The notes beneath the pieces are model-generated. The model saw nothing but the letters and a program-made list of their open reading frames with translations, did no database searches and was not told where the DNA came from. Shown piece by piece: positions 42,389 to 52,027 of a stretch of 64,000 nucleotides of DNA. Each line of letters opens with the position of its first letter. Position 1 is the stretch's first letter. The translations under genes were made by a program, and so were the position numbers. Location of the stretch: positions 1 to 64,000 of the forward strand of contig CAYMII010000009.1 of the NCBI GenBank assembly GCA_964390565.1, in the 5' to 3' direction. The DNA is from UBA8529 sp964390565. Lineage in GTDB: Bacteria; Bacteroidota; Bacteroidia; Bacteroidales; Tenuifilaceae.

Positions 42389-43123
42389 TTAAATCCTACC
42401 TCCATTTAACCACTTCGACCAATCTGGTCGATTGTTTCGCGCAGCTAAAGCAGCAGCCTTTTCGTGCTCGTAAAGTAAATTGATTTGATTGATGATAAAT
42501 TCGGTTCCCTGAATTTCAATTATACTATACTGAGTAAAAGGATTAAAACTCTCGGTTTTATGATAAATGGGGTGCTCATCATCATAGGCAGGCAGGCCAA
42601 CACTACCAGGGTTTATAACAATATGCCTAGGCGTTTGCACTATTCGATGGGTATGACTATGTCCACAAAAAACGAATCGTTGGGCTACATCTTTTAAATA
42701 CCCGTCGATAACAGAATCATCATTAACGGTCTTAAAACCATCCTTTAAAGCCTCCAACATATAGGTTGTATCGTATGCAGGTGTACCATGGCAAATAAAA
42801 ACATCTGGATTAACAGTTTTTGTTTTTGGCAAAGCACCTAGCCATGATAATATCTCATCATTGATATCACTAGCAACATATTTAAGCGTGTAATGCGCAT
42901 CGGCCTTTGCATGGTTCTCCACAATATTTCTATCCTGATTTCCTGAGATTGAAAGGATATCATAGGATTTAAGCAATTTGTAGGTTTGCTTTGGCTTTAA
43001 TGGCCCATAAAGGCTGTCGCCTAAGTTAAGGATGATGTCGGGTTTTCGGCGTTCAATATCTTTGAGGACTTTGGTTAAAGCCCAGTAGTTGCCGTGAATA
43101 TCGGAGAGGACTGCGATTTTCAT
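42389..43123 (-). CDS. YfcE-like metallophosphoesterase
   Basis: The 244-residue protein carries the calcineurin-like metal motifs: LSDIHGNYWAL (D8, H10), LNLGDSLYGP, ISGNQDRN, VFICHGTPAY, FCGHSHTH and the final PGSVGLPAYDD. It is close to YfcE/MJ0936-type phosphodiesterases, which use two metal ions such as Mn2+. The natural substrate is not known. It is divergent from dnaE. Confidence 0.92.
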   Translation of the reverse strand: MKIAVLSDIHGNYWALTKVLKDIERRKPDIILNLGDSLYGPLKPKQTYKLLKSYDILSISGNQDRNIVENHAKADAHYTLKYVASDINDEILSWLGALPKTKTVNPDVFICHGTPAYDTTYMLEALKDGFKTVNDDSVIDGYLKDVAQRFVFCGHSHTHRIVQTPRHIVINPGSVGLPAYDDEHPIYHKTESFNPFTQYSIIEIQGTEFIINQINLLYEHEKAAALAARNNRPDWSKWLNGGRI

Positions 43124-43246
43124 TTTAAATGATTTTAAAGTGATCGCAATTTACTACGATTCTAAATAACTATCAAAGAGTATGGCCTCGTAAACCAACA
43201 TATAACTCGACGAAACCTGATTTATCCAATAGTTATCAACAAACGC

Positions 43247-43275
43247 TTTGAAAAGGCTTTTATCAGCTACCTTTG
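43247..43275 (+). promoter_or_regulatory. Putative dnaE promoter (TTTG / 17 bp / TACCTTTG)
   Basis: TTTG (43247-43250) and TACCTTTG (43268-43275) match the Bacteroides -33 and -7 elements, 55 bp before the ATG. The 17-bp spacing equals that of the tetR candidate. Confidence 0.55.
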
Positions 43276-43329
43276 AAAGTGGTTATCCATCTGCACTTTA
43301 ATCAACATAAATAGTTATATATCAAAATC

Positions 43330-46300
43330 ATGGGCGGCTTCGTTCATCTACACGTTCATACCCAATACTCCATCCTTGATGGGGCGTCAAACATTAAGAT
43401 ACTCGTTGATAGGGCCAAAGCCCTTAACATGAAAGCCATTGCCATTACCGACCACGGTAATATGTTTGGTGTTAAGGAGTTCATCAATACCGTTTCCAAA
43501 AAGAACGAGCCCGTTAATGCCGAGATAAAGCGTATTAAGTGCGAACTTGATGCAGTAGATCAGGCAACAAATCCTGAAAAACACGAAGAGCTAAGCAAGC
43601 AACTTCAGGACGAAAAAGACAAGCTCTTTAAGCCCATTGTTGGTTGCGAAGCATATATTGCCAAGAATAGCCGTTTCGACCGTAGTGATAAAGATGATCG
43701 AGGAGGTTACCATCTAATTCTTCTTGCAAAAAATCTCGAGGGGTACCACAATCTTGTTAAACTAGTTTCATATAGCTGGACTGAGGGTTTCTACTACAAA
43801 CCCCGCATGGATAAAGAGTTACTTCGTAAGTATAGCAAAGGAATTATTGCGAGTAGCGCATGTTTGGGTGGTGAGATTCCTCAGGCTATCATGTCTGGCA
43901 ACTTAGAACAGGCAGAGCAACTGGTTTATGAGTTTAAAGAGATTTTTGGTGAGGATTTTTATCTTGAGCTAACCCTTCACTCATCGGGCGATTACAGGAT
44001 AGATCAAGAAGTTTTCGAGAACCAGCAGAGGGTAAACGCTGCCTTAATAGAACTATCGAAAAAAACTGGAGTTAAGTGCATTGCCACAAACGATGCGCAT
44101 TTTATAAATGCCGAAGATGCTCAAGCCCACGATAGGCTTATCTGCCTTAGTACAGGCAAAGACCTCGATGATCCCGATCGTTTGAGGTATACCATGCAGG
44201 AGTACATCAAGAGCGAAGAGGAGATGCTTGAGAACTTTGCGCATTACCCCGAGGCGGTTCACAATACAGCAGAGATTGCACAGAAAGTTGAAATATACAG
44301 CCTAAGCAATGCTCCAATTATGCCTTACTTCCCTCTCCCCGATGGCTTTACCAATGACAATGATTACCTGAGGTATCTAACCTACGAGGGAGCGAAAAAA
44401 CGTTGGGGTGAGAATATTTCAGAGGTTGCCAAGGAACGTCTTGATTTTGAACTTGAGGTAGTAGCCCGTATGGGTTATCCTGGTTACTTCCTAATCGTTT
44501 GGGATTTTATAAAAGCTGCGCGCGAAATGGGCGTTTCGGTTGGGCCAGGACGTGGATCGGCTGCAGGTTCAGCGGTAGCCTACTGTTTAAAGATTACAGA
44601 TATCGACCCGATTAAATACGACCTTCTGTTTGAGCGTTTCCTTAACCCCGAGCGTATTTCGATGCCCGATATCGATATCGACTTTGATGAGGATGGTCGC
44701 GAATTGGTATTAAAATATGTCGTTGAAAAGTATGGGCGTAAGCGCGTAGCGCAAATCATCACTTTTGGAACAATGGCTGCTAAAATGGCCATCCGCGATG
44801 TGGCTCGCGTTCAGAAGCTACCTCTCTTCGACTCCGACAAACTTGCAAAACTTGTCCCTGAACGACCCGGAACAACACTTGCCTCAGCATATAAAGAGGT
44901 TCCAGAACTAGCTCAAGCACGCAACTCGGAAAATGCGTTAATCCGCGATACGCTGAAATATGCTGAAGTACTTGAAGGTAACGTACGCCAAACAGGCGTT
45001 CACGCTTGTGGAGTAATCATTGGTCGCGATGATTTGGAAGAATACGTTCCGCTTAGTACAGCCAAAGATGCCGACCTGTTTGTAACTCAATATGAAGGCT
45101 CGCAGGTTGAAGATATTGGTCTGCTAAAAATGGACTTTCTAGGGCTTAAAACCCTATCGATAATAAAGGATGCTTTACAATTTATCAAGGAATCGAAAGG
45201 AATTGAGGTTGACATTGATGCAATTCCACTTGATGATAAGAAAACTTTCAATCTTTACTCCAAAGGCGAGACAACTGCACTATTCCAGTTTGAGTCGCCC
45301 GGCATGAAGAAGCACCTTCGTGCCCTACAACCTAACCGTTTCGAGGACTTAATCGCCATGAACGCTCTTTACCGTCCGGGCCCTATGGAGTACATCCCTA
45401 GCTTCATCAACCGTAAGCATGGTAAGGAGAAGATAGAGTACGATATCGCTGATATGGAAGAATATCTAGCAGATACATACGGAATCACGGTTTATCAGGA
45501 GCAGGTTATGCTTTTATCTCAAAAATTGGCAAGTTTTACCAAAGGTCAAGCCGATGGGTTGCGTAAAGCAATGGGAAAGAAGCAGATTGAGGTGATGAAC
45601 AAGTTGAAAGCGCAGTTCACCCAAGGTTGCTTAAATAATGGGCATAAGCAAGAGGCAATTGATAAAATTTGGAACGACTGGGAAGCATTTGCACAATACG
45701 CTTTCAACAAATCGCACTCTACTTGTTACGCCTATATTTCATATCAAACCGCATACTTAAAAGCCAACTTCCCCAGTGAATTCATGGCTGCGGTACTAAG
45801 TCGTAACATCTCTGACATCAAGAAGATAACCATCTTTATGGATGAGTGTAAGCGAATGGGAATGCAGGTTTTAGGCCCAGATGTAAACGAGAGCGCTTAC
45901 AAATTCACCGTTAACTCCAATGGCGATATCCGATTTGGTCTTGGTGCTATCAAGGGTGTGGGTGAAAATGCTGTTGCAAATATTATCGAGGTTAGAAAAG
46001 AGAAAGGCAAATTCAAAGACATATTTGACTTTACGGAAAAAGTCAATCTTCAAACTGTAAATAAGAAAAACTTCGAGGCTCTTGCTGTTGCTGGTGCATT
46101 CGATGGATTAGGAACAATTAAGCGAAGCGAATATTTTGCTCAAGATGCAAAAGGTTCAACCTTTATTGAGTCGCTAACACGTTATGGCTCAAAGGTTCAA
46201 ACTGAAAAAAACAACAATCAGCAATCGCTATTTGGTGCAACTACTGCTGGATTCGATTTGCAGAAACCTGAAATACCAAAAATCGAAGATTGGTCGAAAC

Positions 46301-46941
46301 TTGAGAAGCTAAATCGCGAAAAGGAAGTTATTGGCATCTATCTTTCTGCTCATCCCCTAGATGATTACAAACTCGAAATCGACAACTTTTGCAATACTGC
46401 CCTTGCCGATATGCACGATTTATTATCGCTAAACGGTAAGGATGTAACAATTGGAGGAATGGTTACCTCGGCAAAAGTTGCTATGACCAAAACGGGTAAG
46501 CAATTTGGCAAAATTACCCTAGAGGACTATTCCGATTCATGGGAGATGGCTCTCTTCGGAAAGGATTTTGAAAACTTCAGAAAGTATTGCTACGATGGCT
46601 ACTCACTTCTAATCAAGGGGAGAGTTCAGCCTAAATCTTACAATCCAGCCGAACTTGAATTCAAAATCAAAAGCATGCACATGCTTTCGGATGTTAAGGA
46701 GGAGATGATAAAGATGGTTAACATCAACATGCCTATCCATGAAGTTAACGATGCTCTTGTTGATGAATTAAAGAAACAAGCCGAAATGAATAAGGGAAAA
46801 ATTCTACTCCGATTTAAAGTTTTTGATCCCGAGAGCAAGATATCTATCGATCTATTTTCTAGAACATTAAAGGTTAACCTTACTCCTAAATTCTTAAACT
46901 ATTTAAGGAGTAATGAGTTTGATTTTAAGGTTAAAGATTAA
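43330..46941 (+). CDS. dnaE: DNA polymerase III subunit alpha
   Basis: The 1203-residue protein is the replicative polymerase. The PHP domain begins FVHLHVHTQYSILDGAS and AITDHGNMFG. The palm has the catalytic aspartates in MPDIDIDFDEDGR (preceded by VGPGRGSAAGSAVAYCL). KKHLRALQPNRFEDLIAMNA, YRPGPMEYIPSF and the SHSTCYAYISYQTAYLKANF block follow. A helix-hairpin-helix region and a C-terminal OB domain (VTIGGMVTSAKVAMTKTGKQ) complete the DnaE1 layout. A charged, helical insertion at about residues 55-95 interrupts the PHP domain. It is followed 75 bp later by trxA on the same strand. Confidence 0.97.
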   Translation: MGGFVHLHVHTQYSILDGASNIKILVDRAKALNMKAIAITDHGNMFGVKEFINTVSKKNEPVNAEIKRIKCELDAVDQATNPEKHEELSKQLQDEKDKLFKPIVGCEAYIAKNSRFDRSDKDDRGGYHLILLAKNLEGYHNLVKLVSYSWTEGFYYKPRMDKELLRKYSKGIIASSACLGGEIPQAIMSGNLEQAEQLVYEFKEIFGEDFYLELTLHSSGDYRIDQEVFENQQRVNAALIELSKKTGVKCIATNDAHFINAEDAQAHDRLICLSTGKDLDDPDRLRYTMQEYIKSEEEMLENFAHYPEAVHNTAEIAQKVEIYSLSNAPIMPYFPLPDGFTNDNDYLRYLTYEGAKKRWGENISEVAKERLDFELEVVARMGYPGYFLIVWDFIKAAREMGVSVGPGRGSAAGSAVAYCLKITDIDPIKYDLLFERFLNPERISMPDIDIDFDEDGRELVLKYVVEKYGRKRVAQIITFGTMAAKMAIRDVARVQKLPLFDSDKLAKLVPERPGTTLASAYKEVPELAQARNSENALIRDTLKYAEVLEGNVRQTGVHACGVIIGRDDLEEYVPLSTAKDADLFVTQYEGSQVEDIGLLKMDFLGLKTLSIIKDALQFIKESKGIEVDIDAIPLDDKKTFNLYSKGETTALFQFESPGMKKHLRALQPNRFEDLIAMNALYRPGPMEYIPSFINRKHGKEKIEYDIADMEEYLADTYGITVYQEQVMLLSQKLASFTKGQADGLRKAMGKKQIEVMNKLKAQFTQGCLNNGHKQEAIDKIWNDWEAFAQYAFNKSHSTCYAYISYQTAYLKANFPSEFMAAVLSRNISDIKKITIFMDECKRMGMQVLGPDVNESAYKFTVNSNGDIRFGLGAIKGVGENAVANIIEVRKEKGKFKDIFDFTEKVNLQTVNKKNFEALAVAGAFDGLGTIKRSEYFAQDAKGSTFIESLTRYGSKVQTEKNNNQQSLFGATTAGFDLQKPEIPKIEDWSKLEKLNREKEVIGIYLSAHPLDDYKLEIDNFCNTALADMHDLLSLNGKDVTIGGMVTSAKVAMTKTGKQFGKITLEDYSDSWEMALFGKDFENFRKYCYDGYSLLIKGRVQPKSYNPAELEFKIKSMHMLSDVKEEMIKMVNINMPIHEVNDALVDELKKQAEMNKGKILLRFKVFDPESKISIDLFSRTLKVNLTPKFLNYLRSNEFDFKVKD

Positions 46942-47016
46942 ATGTTTGAAACAATTTGATGTTTTGAATGTTATTTTTTAATAATTTTATTGTGTTAAAA
47001 CTTAAAAGTATAAGCC

Positions 47017-47334
47017 ATGGCATTAGCAGTAAACGATTCTAATTTTGAGGAAGTTGTATTGAAATCCGACAAACCCGCAATGGTTGATTTTTGGGCTGAA
47101 TGGTGTGGACCATGCCGCATGGTAGCTCCATACGTTGAGCAAATGGCCGACGAGTACAAAGATAAAGCTCTTGTGGTTAAGGTTGATGTAGACAACTGCC
47201 CTGGTATCGCCAGTAAATTTGGGATTAGAAATATCCCCACTATCCTTTTCATCAAAGGTGGTCAGGTTGTTGACAAGCAAGTTGGTGCAGTTCCAAAAAG
47301 CAGTTTAGTTGCTAAACTAGAGGCATTACTATAA
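47017..47334 (+). CDS. trxA: Thioredoxin
   Basis: The 105-residue protein has the redox motif WAEWCGPC with the two active cysteines at C30 and C33, the buried aspartate in MVDFWAEW, and the cis-proline in NIPTILF. The size and lack of a signal peptide fit cytoplasmic thioredoxin 1, which would also reduce the Bcp peroxiredoxin encoded at 11912. It may be co-transcribed with dnaE. A hairpin with a T-rich tail follows it. Confidence 0.96.
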   Translation: MALAVNDSNFEEVVLKSDKPAMVDFWAEWCGPCRMVAPYVEQMADEYKDKALVVKVDVDNCPGIASKFGIRNIPTILFIKGGQVVDKQVGAVPKSSLVAKLEALL

Positions 47335-47355
47335 TCATTGCTTTCGTAAAGCCAT

Positions 47356-47388
47356 AGCCGGAGGTATCCCCTTCGGCTTAATTTTTAT
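47356..47388 (+). terminator. Terminator after trxA
   Basis: AGCCGGAGG pairs with CCCTTCGGCT (one G-T pair), followed by TAATTTTTATTT. It ends about 72 bp before the next start. Confidence 0.7.
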
Positions 47389-47459
47389 TTATAATTCACG
47401 AGATTAAATGTTGTTACTATTTGAACAACAAACAATTTCACACTAACAACGATTTTAAA

Positions 47460-48035
47460 ATGCGTATTTGCGTTTACTGTGCTTCGAGTTCGAAAGTTGA
47501 TAAAAAGTATTTTGATGCCACCATTAAGTTGGCTGAGGAGATGGTGAAGCGAAACTTCACTTTAGTATACGGTGGCGGTTCAATGGGGCTAATGGGATGC
47601 ATGGCAGATACAATCCTAAAAAACGAAGGCAAAGCCATTGGAATCCTACCTCGATTTATGCAAAAAGTGGAATGGGGCCATAAAGGATTAACTCAACTCA
47701 CACTTGTTAAGGATATGCACGAACGCAAAAAACTTCTCATTAAAGATGTTGATGCCGTAGTTGCCCTACCTGGTGGATGTGGAACTTTAGAGGAGCTAAT
47801 GGAAGTTATAACGCTAAAGCGTTTGGGCAAATTCACAAAACCAATAATTATACTAAATACAGATGGTTTCTACGATCATCTTAGACTCTTGCTCGACAAG
47901 ATGATTCAAGAGCGTTTCATGCGTACTGAGCATGGCGAGATATGGCAATTTGTAAATCAACCCGAAGAGATTATACCTGCAATCGAAAATGCCCCTGATT
48001 GGGATACCTCAGCAATAAAATTCGCTGCGGTTTAG
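47460..48035 (+). CDS. LOG-family protein (TIGR00730), cytokinin riboside phosphoribohydrolase-like
   Basis: 191 residues from the ATG at 47460 (MRICVYCASSSK); an in-frame TTG at 47421 would add 13 atypical residues. The Rossmann-type domain has VYGGGSMGLMGCMAD and the diagnostic PGGCGTLEELMEV, with the preceding ERKKLL helix. Family members split nucleoside 5'-monophosphates to the free base and ribose 5-phosphate; in bacteria the true role is often unclear. Confidence 0.93.
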   Translation: MRICVYCASSSKVDKKYFDATIKLAEEMVKRNFTLVYGGGSMGLMGCMADTILKNEGKAIGILPRFMQKVEWGHKGLTQLTLVKDMHERKKLLIKDVDAVVALPGGCGTLEELMEVITLKRLGKFTKPIIILNTDGFYDHLRLLLDKMIQERFMRTEHGEIWQFVNQPEEIIPAIENAPDWDTSAIKFAAV

Positions 48036-48060
48036 AACGATACTATATTTTCAGATAATC

Positions 48061-48097
48061 AGAGAGTGAGTTGGATAAAAGATCCACTCACTCTTTT
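48061..48097 (+). terminator. Terminator after the LOG gene
   Basis: AGAGAGTGAGT and GGAT pair with ATCC and ACTCACTCT with one bulge, followed by TTTTCT. Confidence 0.8.
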
Positions 48098-48248
48098 CTG
48101 TTTCACTAAATTCATTATCAAATCAATACATAATTCATATCCCATATTATCTAATCAAATTTTGGAAAGATATTTCATCAATAAAATAATAAAGAGCTAA
48201 ATTTTTTCAGTCTTTCACATAATAAAGGCACGAATTAAATCATTTTAC

Positions 48249-48256
48249 TATTTTTG
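48249..48256 (+). promoter_or_regulatory. Putative -7 box for the permease operon
   Basis: TATTTTTG matches TAnnTTTG, 26 bp before the TTG start at 48282. Confidence 0.4.
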
Positions 48257-48281
48257 TTCAACCTTAAAAATTACTATACAA

Positions 48282-49589
48282 TTGGAATCTGTAAAATTAA
48301 TTAGCCCGTCGCGAGCCATAGCCATTGTGGTATCGAATATGATTGGCACGGGCGTTTATACTAGTCTCTGCTATCAAGCTTTTGATATAAAATCGACCTT
48401 TGCCCTGCTATTTATTTGGATTACAGGCGGAATCGTTGCTCTATGTGGAGCACTGACCTATGGTGAACTTGCGGCTCGTATCCCACGTTCTGGCGGCGAG
48501 TACACTTTTCTATCGGAGCTATTCCACCCCTCTTTTGGCTTTTTATCGGGTTTTATTTCGATAACCATTGGTTTTGCAGCACCAATGGCATTACTATCGA
48601 TGTATTTGGGAAAGTATGCAGGTAACTTTGTTCCAATCTCACCAGAACTCATTTCCGTTGGTTTAATTTCCATATTACTGCTAATTAATCTGTCGAGTTT
48701 TAGACTAGGGACAAACTTTAACTTCGCAACAACTATTATCAACATCTTACTGATATTGGCTTTTGTAGTTTTCGGACTACTTAACGGCCCCCACAACGGT
48801 TTTAGTTTTGCAATAAATAGTGCTTCAATAAAAGAGGTGATAAGTCCTGCATTTGCAGTGTCGCTGGTTTACGTTTCGTTCGCCTATTCAGGATGGAATT
48901 CGGCGGCATATATCACACATCAAATTAAAGACCCGGTAAAGAATCTTCCAAAAATTCTGATTATTGGTACCCTTATCGTTATTACACTCTACACATTACT
49001 AAACTTCATATTTATATATTCAACCCCGCTAAGCGACATCGTTAGCAAAGGCGAAGACTTTGCGTTTATATGTTCGCAGAACATCTTTGGTAGCACAGGT
49101 AGCATATTCGTTGCACTTCTTATTTCAATTGGACTAATTGCATCAGTGAATTCTCTTCTAATCATTGGTCCAAGGGTAACACAGGCAATAACTCTTGATT
49201 ATCCATCCGTTAAAAAATTAGGCGTAGAGAACAAGCACGGCGTGCCTTACATTGCGACTATCCTGCTCGCACTAATTTCGTTAATTCTCTTTTGGACGCA
49301 AACTTTTAAGGACATTGTTACAATGATCGGCTTCACCCTTGGAATTTTCACCATTTCATCGGTTATAGGAATTTTTATCCTTAGGCATAGGCTTAAAAAG
49401 AATGGCGCTAAAATTTACCACACTTTCGGCTATCCATTAATCCCAATACTCTTTATTGTTATTGAGGGTTGTATGATGGTTTTTGTACTTATTAAAGAAA
49501 CCAAGCCATCGTTAACTGGAATTGCAATCACCCTATCTGGATTTATCTTTTATTTCATACTTATTAAATCAAAGAAACATGCCAACTAA
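48282..49589 (+). CDS. APC-family amino acid permease
   Basis: The 435-residue protein has about twelve membrane helices. Helix 1 carries the substrate-binding GTGVY (VVSNMIGTGVYTSLC), followed by GGIVALCGALTYGELAARIP and SGGEYTFLSELFHPSFGFLS, as in LAT/APC transporters. A TTG start is used: no ATG lies between the promoter and helix 1. It probably takes up amino acids with protons or by exchange. Its 3' end overlaps the next gene by 11 bp, so the three genes to 51932 form an operon. Confidence 0.93.
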   Translation: MESVKLISPSRAIAIVVSNMIGTGVYTSLCYQAFDIKSTFALLFIWITGGIVALCGALTYGELAARIPRSGGEYTFLSELFHPSFGFLSGFISITIGFAAPMALLSMYLGKYAGNFVPISPELISVGLISILLLINLSSFRLGTNFNFATTIINILLILAFVVFGLLNGPHNGFSFAINSASIKEVISPAFAVSLVYVSFAYSGWNSAAYITHQIKDPVKNLPKILIIGTLIVITLYTLLNFIFIYSTPLSDIVSKGEDFAFICSQNIFGSTGSIFVALLISIGLIASVNSLLIIGPRVTQAITLDYPSVKKLGVENKHGVPYIATILLALISLILFWTQTFKDIVTMIGFTLGIFTISSVIGIFILRHRLKKNGAKIYHTFGYPLIPILFIVIEGCMMVFVLIKETKPSLTGIAITLSGFIFYFILIKSKKHAN

Positions 49590-50757
49590 AAAATTTTTAC
49601 TAGGCTTACTATTTATTCCAGCAATTGCATTATCATGCAATTCAAAGCCAGCAAACACAACCATTGCAACAGATACTATACCAAAAAAAGTAACTTTACC
49701 ATACGATACTTTAATTGATAATAAGGTTGCATTTTTTTCAGGAATGGCTCACGGTAACACCAAGTGTTTAAGCGAACTTGAATCAACTACTAAGTGGAAA
49801 ATGCACGCTCAAAGAATGGATTCAATGTTCCATAAAATTGAAGTTGAACGTTTGGAGAAGATGAGAGTTTGGGCTGATAGCCAGCTAACTGAGAGCAAAG
49901 CACCAACAACTGTATTCTACCCATTCTCAGGTCCCGATTTTTTGAATGCTAATGTATTCTTCCCAAATGCTCAAAACTATATAATGATTGCACTTGAGCC
50001 AATTGGAGATCTACCAAACCTTTGCAGCATGCAGCCAAAGTCGATCGACAACTACTTAAATAATGTTAATCGCTCTTTATCAGATATTTTCATGCGCAGC
50101 TACTTTATCACCATGAAAATGCTTGGCGCGTTAAACAAGGATAGCGTAAATGGTACAGTGCCTATTATCTCTCTTTTCATTAAACGTACTGGCCATAACA
50201 TCATCGCCATTCGTCCTATTGGTGTTGACGGCAATGGTAAATGGAACTACCTTGATAGTCTAAAAGGCGTTAAGGTTACCAAAGGTGTTAAAATTGATTT
50301 TGTTGATGCTGATGGTGACAAACCTCAATCGGTGTTCTACTTCAAAACCGACATTTCAGATAATGGATTAAAGCTTAACCCAGGATTCAGAAAGTACTTA
50401 GCACAATTACCATCATCCTATTCATACTTAAAAGCTGCATCTTATTTAATGCAATGGCCTGAATTCTCGATGATCCGTAACACAATTTTCGATAAGAGCG
50501 ACTGCATTCTTCAGGATGATTCTGGAATTGGATACAGATATTTCGATAAAACCAAATGGGATATTCGCATATTTGGCAAGTATCAGAAGCCAAACAAAGA
50601 GTTTGGAAACATTAATGAACCTGATCTAGCAAAAGCTTATAAAGATTCTGTTTTCCGTCCTGTTCCATTCGTACTTGGCTATAACTGGAAAACTAAGTCA
50701 ATCAACATGCTTTACGCGGTAAAAAAAGGAAAACTAACACTTCCTGCTAAGAAGTAA
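49579..50757 (+). CDS. Hypothetical lipoprotein
   Basis: 392 residues from the ATG at 49579 (MPTKKFLLGLL), which gives a proper type II signal peptide with lipobox IALSC. The mature protein starts with a Thr/Pro/Lys-rich linker. It then forms a compact domain with AFFSGMAHGNTKCLSELEST, VFYPFSGPDFLNANVFFPNA, GHNIIAIRPIGVDGNGKWNY and a C-terminal PVPFVLGYNWKTKSINM. I do not recognise the family. It overlaps the permease by 11 bp and precedes the serine hydrolase by 2 bp, so its job is probably tied to both. Confidence 0.82.
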   Translation: MPTKKFLLGLLFIPAIALSCNSKPANTTIATDTIPKKVTLPYDTLIDNKVAFFSGMAHGNTKCLSELESTTKWKMHAQRMDSMFHKIEVERLEKMRVWADSQLTESKAPTTVFYPFSGPDFLNANVFFPNAQNYIMIALEPIGDLPNLCSMQPKSIDNYLNNVNRSLSDIFMRSYFITMKMLGALNKDSVNGTVPIISLFIKRTGHNIIAIRPIGVDGNGKWNYLDSLKGVKVTKGVKIDFVDADGDKPQSVFYFKTDISDNGLKLNPGFRKYLAQLPSSYSYLKAASYLMQWPEFSMIRNTIFDKSDCILQDDSGIGYRYFDKTKWDIRIFGKYQKPNKEFGNINEPDLAKAYKDSVFRPVPFVLGYNWKTKSINMLYAVKKGKLTLPAKK

Positions 50758-50759
50758 GC

Positions 50760-51932
50760 ATGAAGCGGATTTGGTGCATACTATCAACCCTAGTCTGTTT
50801 TACCTTAACCGCAAAATCGCAGTTAACCGATTCTATTGAATCAATCATAAAAAGAGATACCTCCCTTGTTTTAAGGGAGGTATTTTCACATCCAGAGCAA
50901 TACAAACTAAAGATTGTACTTACTCAAATAACCACTGATAAAAAGGGGCAGAAGCATCAAACCACTTGGGGATTTCGCGATACAGTAAAAGAGTATATCT
51001 ATCCAGCCAGCATCGCTAAAATTCCACTTGCCTTATCAACACTTCAGTTCATCAACGAGCATAACGGTTTCAGCAAAGACTTATCGGACACTCTAATAGA
51101 TCCTTCATCGTATATTAAGCAGAGAACCATCCACGATGATATAATGCTGATGCTTTCAGCCAGCGACAACGTTGCATTCAACCGACTGTACAACTTGGTT
51201 GGTCCAAAGTATCTTAACGTTAGCTTACTTAAGAAAGGATATCTTAAAACCTATCTAATTCACCGCTTTGAACGTGGTGATGCGGATTACCATCAAACAG
51301 CACTGCCAATTAAAGCATTTACAAAAGAGAGCAAAACAGCCTTCGAGCACCCAAATGATCCGATGTACTGTTTAATTAAACATGCCATGAGCGATAGTCT
51401 TGTTGGCACAGGATATTACCAGGGCGATTCGCTAATTCCGCAACCAAAAAGCTTTCGCTTTCACAATTTTGTTGATATAAGGGATTTGCACGATATGATG
51501 ATCTCTATACGCTATCCCAACCTTTGTAAACGCAAACCTTTTAATATATCGGAACAGCAAAGGGAGATGTTGATAAAGGATTTAAGTATGGGTCCTCTTC
51601 ACCCAAACACCAAAGAGTATTCCGACACATCAGTATTTCACCCTAACTCTCTACGATTTATTCTGTTTGGTGCTGATAAAGAGGTGCATTATCCAAACAT
51701 CCTTTACTTCAATAAATCAGCCATGGCCTACGGTTCGCTAGGCGACTTTAGTTACATTTACGATAAGGAGCAAGGGGTTGAATTCTTCCTATCGATATTC
51801 ATGTACGTAAACAAAGATGGTATTCTAAACGACGATAAATACGAGTACGACACTATAGGTCTACCATTTATGAAAAGACTCGGGGAAATCATCTACCAAG
51901 TGATAAAGAACAATAAGACAATTGCTCAATGA
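50760..51932 (+). CDS. Class-A beta-lactamase-like serine hydrolase
   Basis: The 390-residue protein has a signal peptide ending LTAKS. The serine-hydrolase triad of penicillin-interacting enzymes is partly visible: S84-x-x-K87 in YPASIAKIPL and S135-D136-N137 in LSASDNVAFNRL. The third motif is KSA (319-321) rather than KTG. It resembles the beta-lactamase2 family (PF13354). A role in peptidoglycan or peptide turnover is more likely than drug resistance, because the altered KTG and the operon with a permease and a lipoprotein do not fit a resistance gene. Confidence 0.82.
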   Translation: MKRIWCILSTLVCFTLTAKSQLTDSIESIIKRDTSLVLREVFSHPEQYKLKIVLTQITTDKKGQKHQTTWGFRDTVKEYIYPASIAKIPLALSTLQFINEHNGFSKDLSDTLIDPSSYIKQRTIHDDIMLMLSASDNVAFNRLYNLVGPKYLNVSLLKKGYLKTYLIHRFERGDADYHQTALPIKAFTKESKTAFEHPNDPMYCLIKHAMSDSLVGTGYYQGDSLIPQPKSFRFHNFVDIRDLHDMMISIRYPNLCKRKPFNISEQQREMLIKDLSMGPLHPNTKEYSDTSVFHPNSLRFILFGADKEVHYPNILYFNKSAMAYGSLGDFSYIYDKEQGVEFFLSIFMYVNKDGILNDDKYEYDTIGLPFMKRLGEIIYQVIKNNKTIAQ

Positions 51933-51940
51933 GATTATTT

Positions 51941-52008
51941 GAACCACAATAGTCACAATAGTTCACATAGTTCATTTTCTATTGTGTCCTAACGTGGCTA
52001 TGTGGGTT
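51941..52008. repeat. Imperfect inverted repeat of cacaatag/cacatag words (element D)
   Basis: The left arm reads AACCACAATAG, TCACAATAG, TTCACATAG. The right arm, in reverse complement, reads AACCCACATAG, CCACGTTAG, GACACAATAG. The same words appear in a different order. It lies between the convergent hydrolase and phosphofructokinase genes, the same setting as element A. Confidence 0.65.
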
Positions 52009-52027
52009 AATACTTTTTAGAATACAT

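Noticed and set aside
50760..51932. A beta-lactamase resistance gene
   Set aside because: The KTG motif is altered to KSA and the gene is in a metabolic-looking operon; resistance cannot be claimed.
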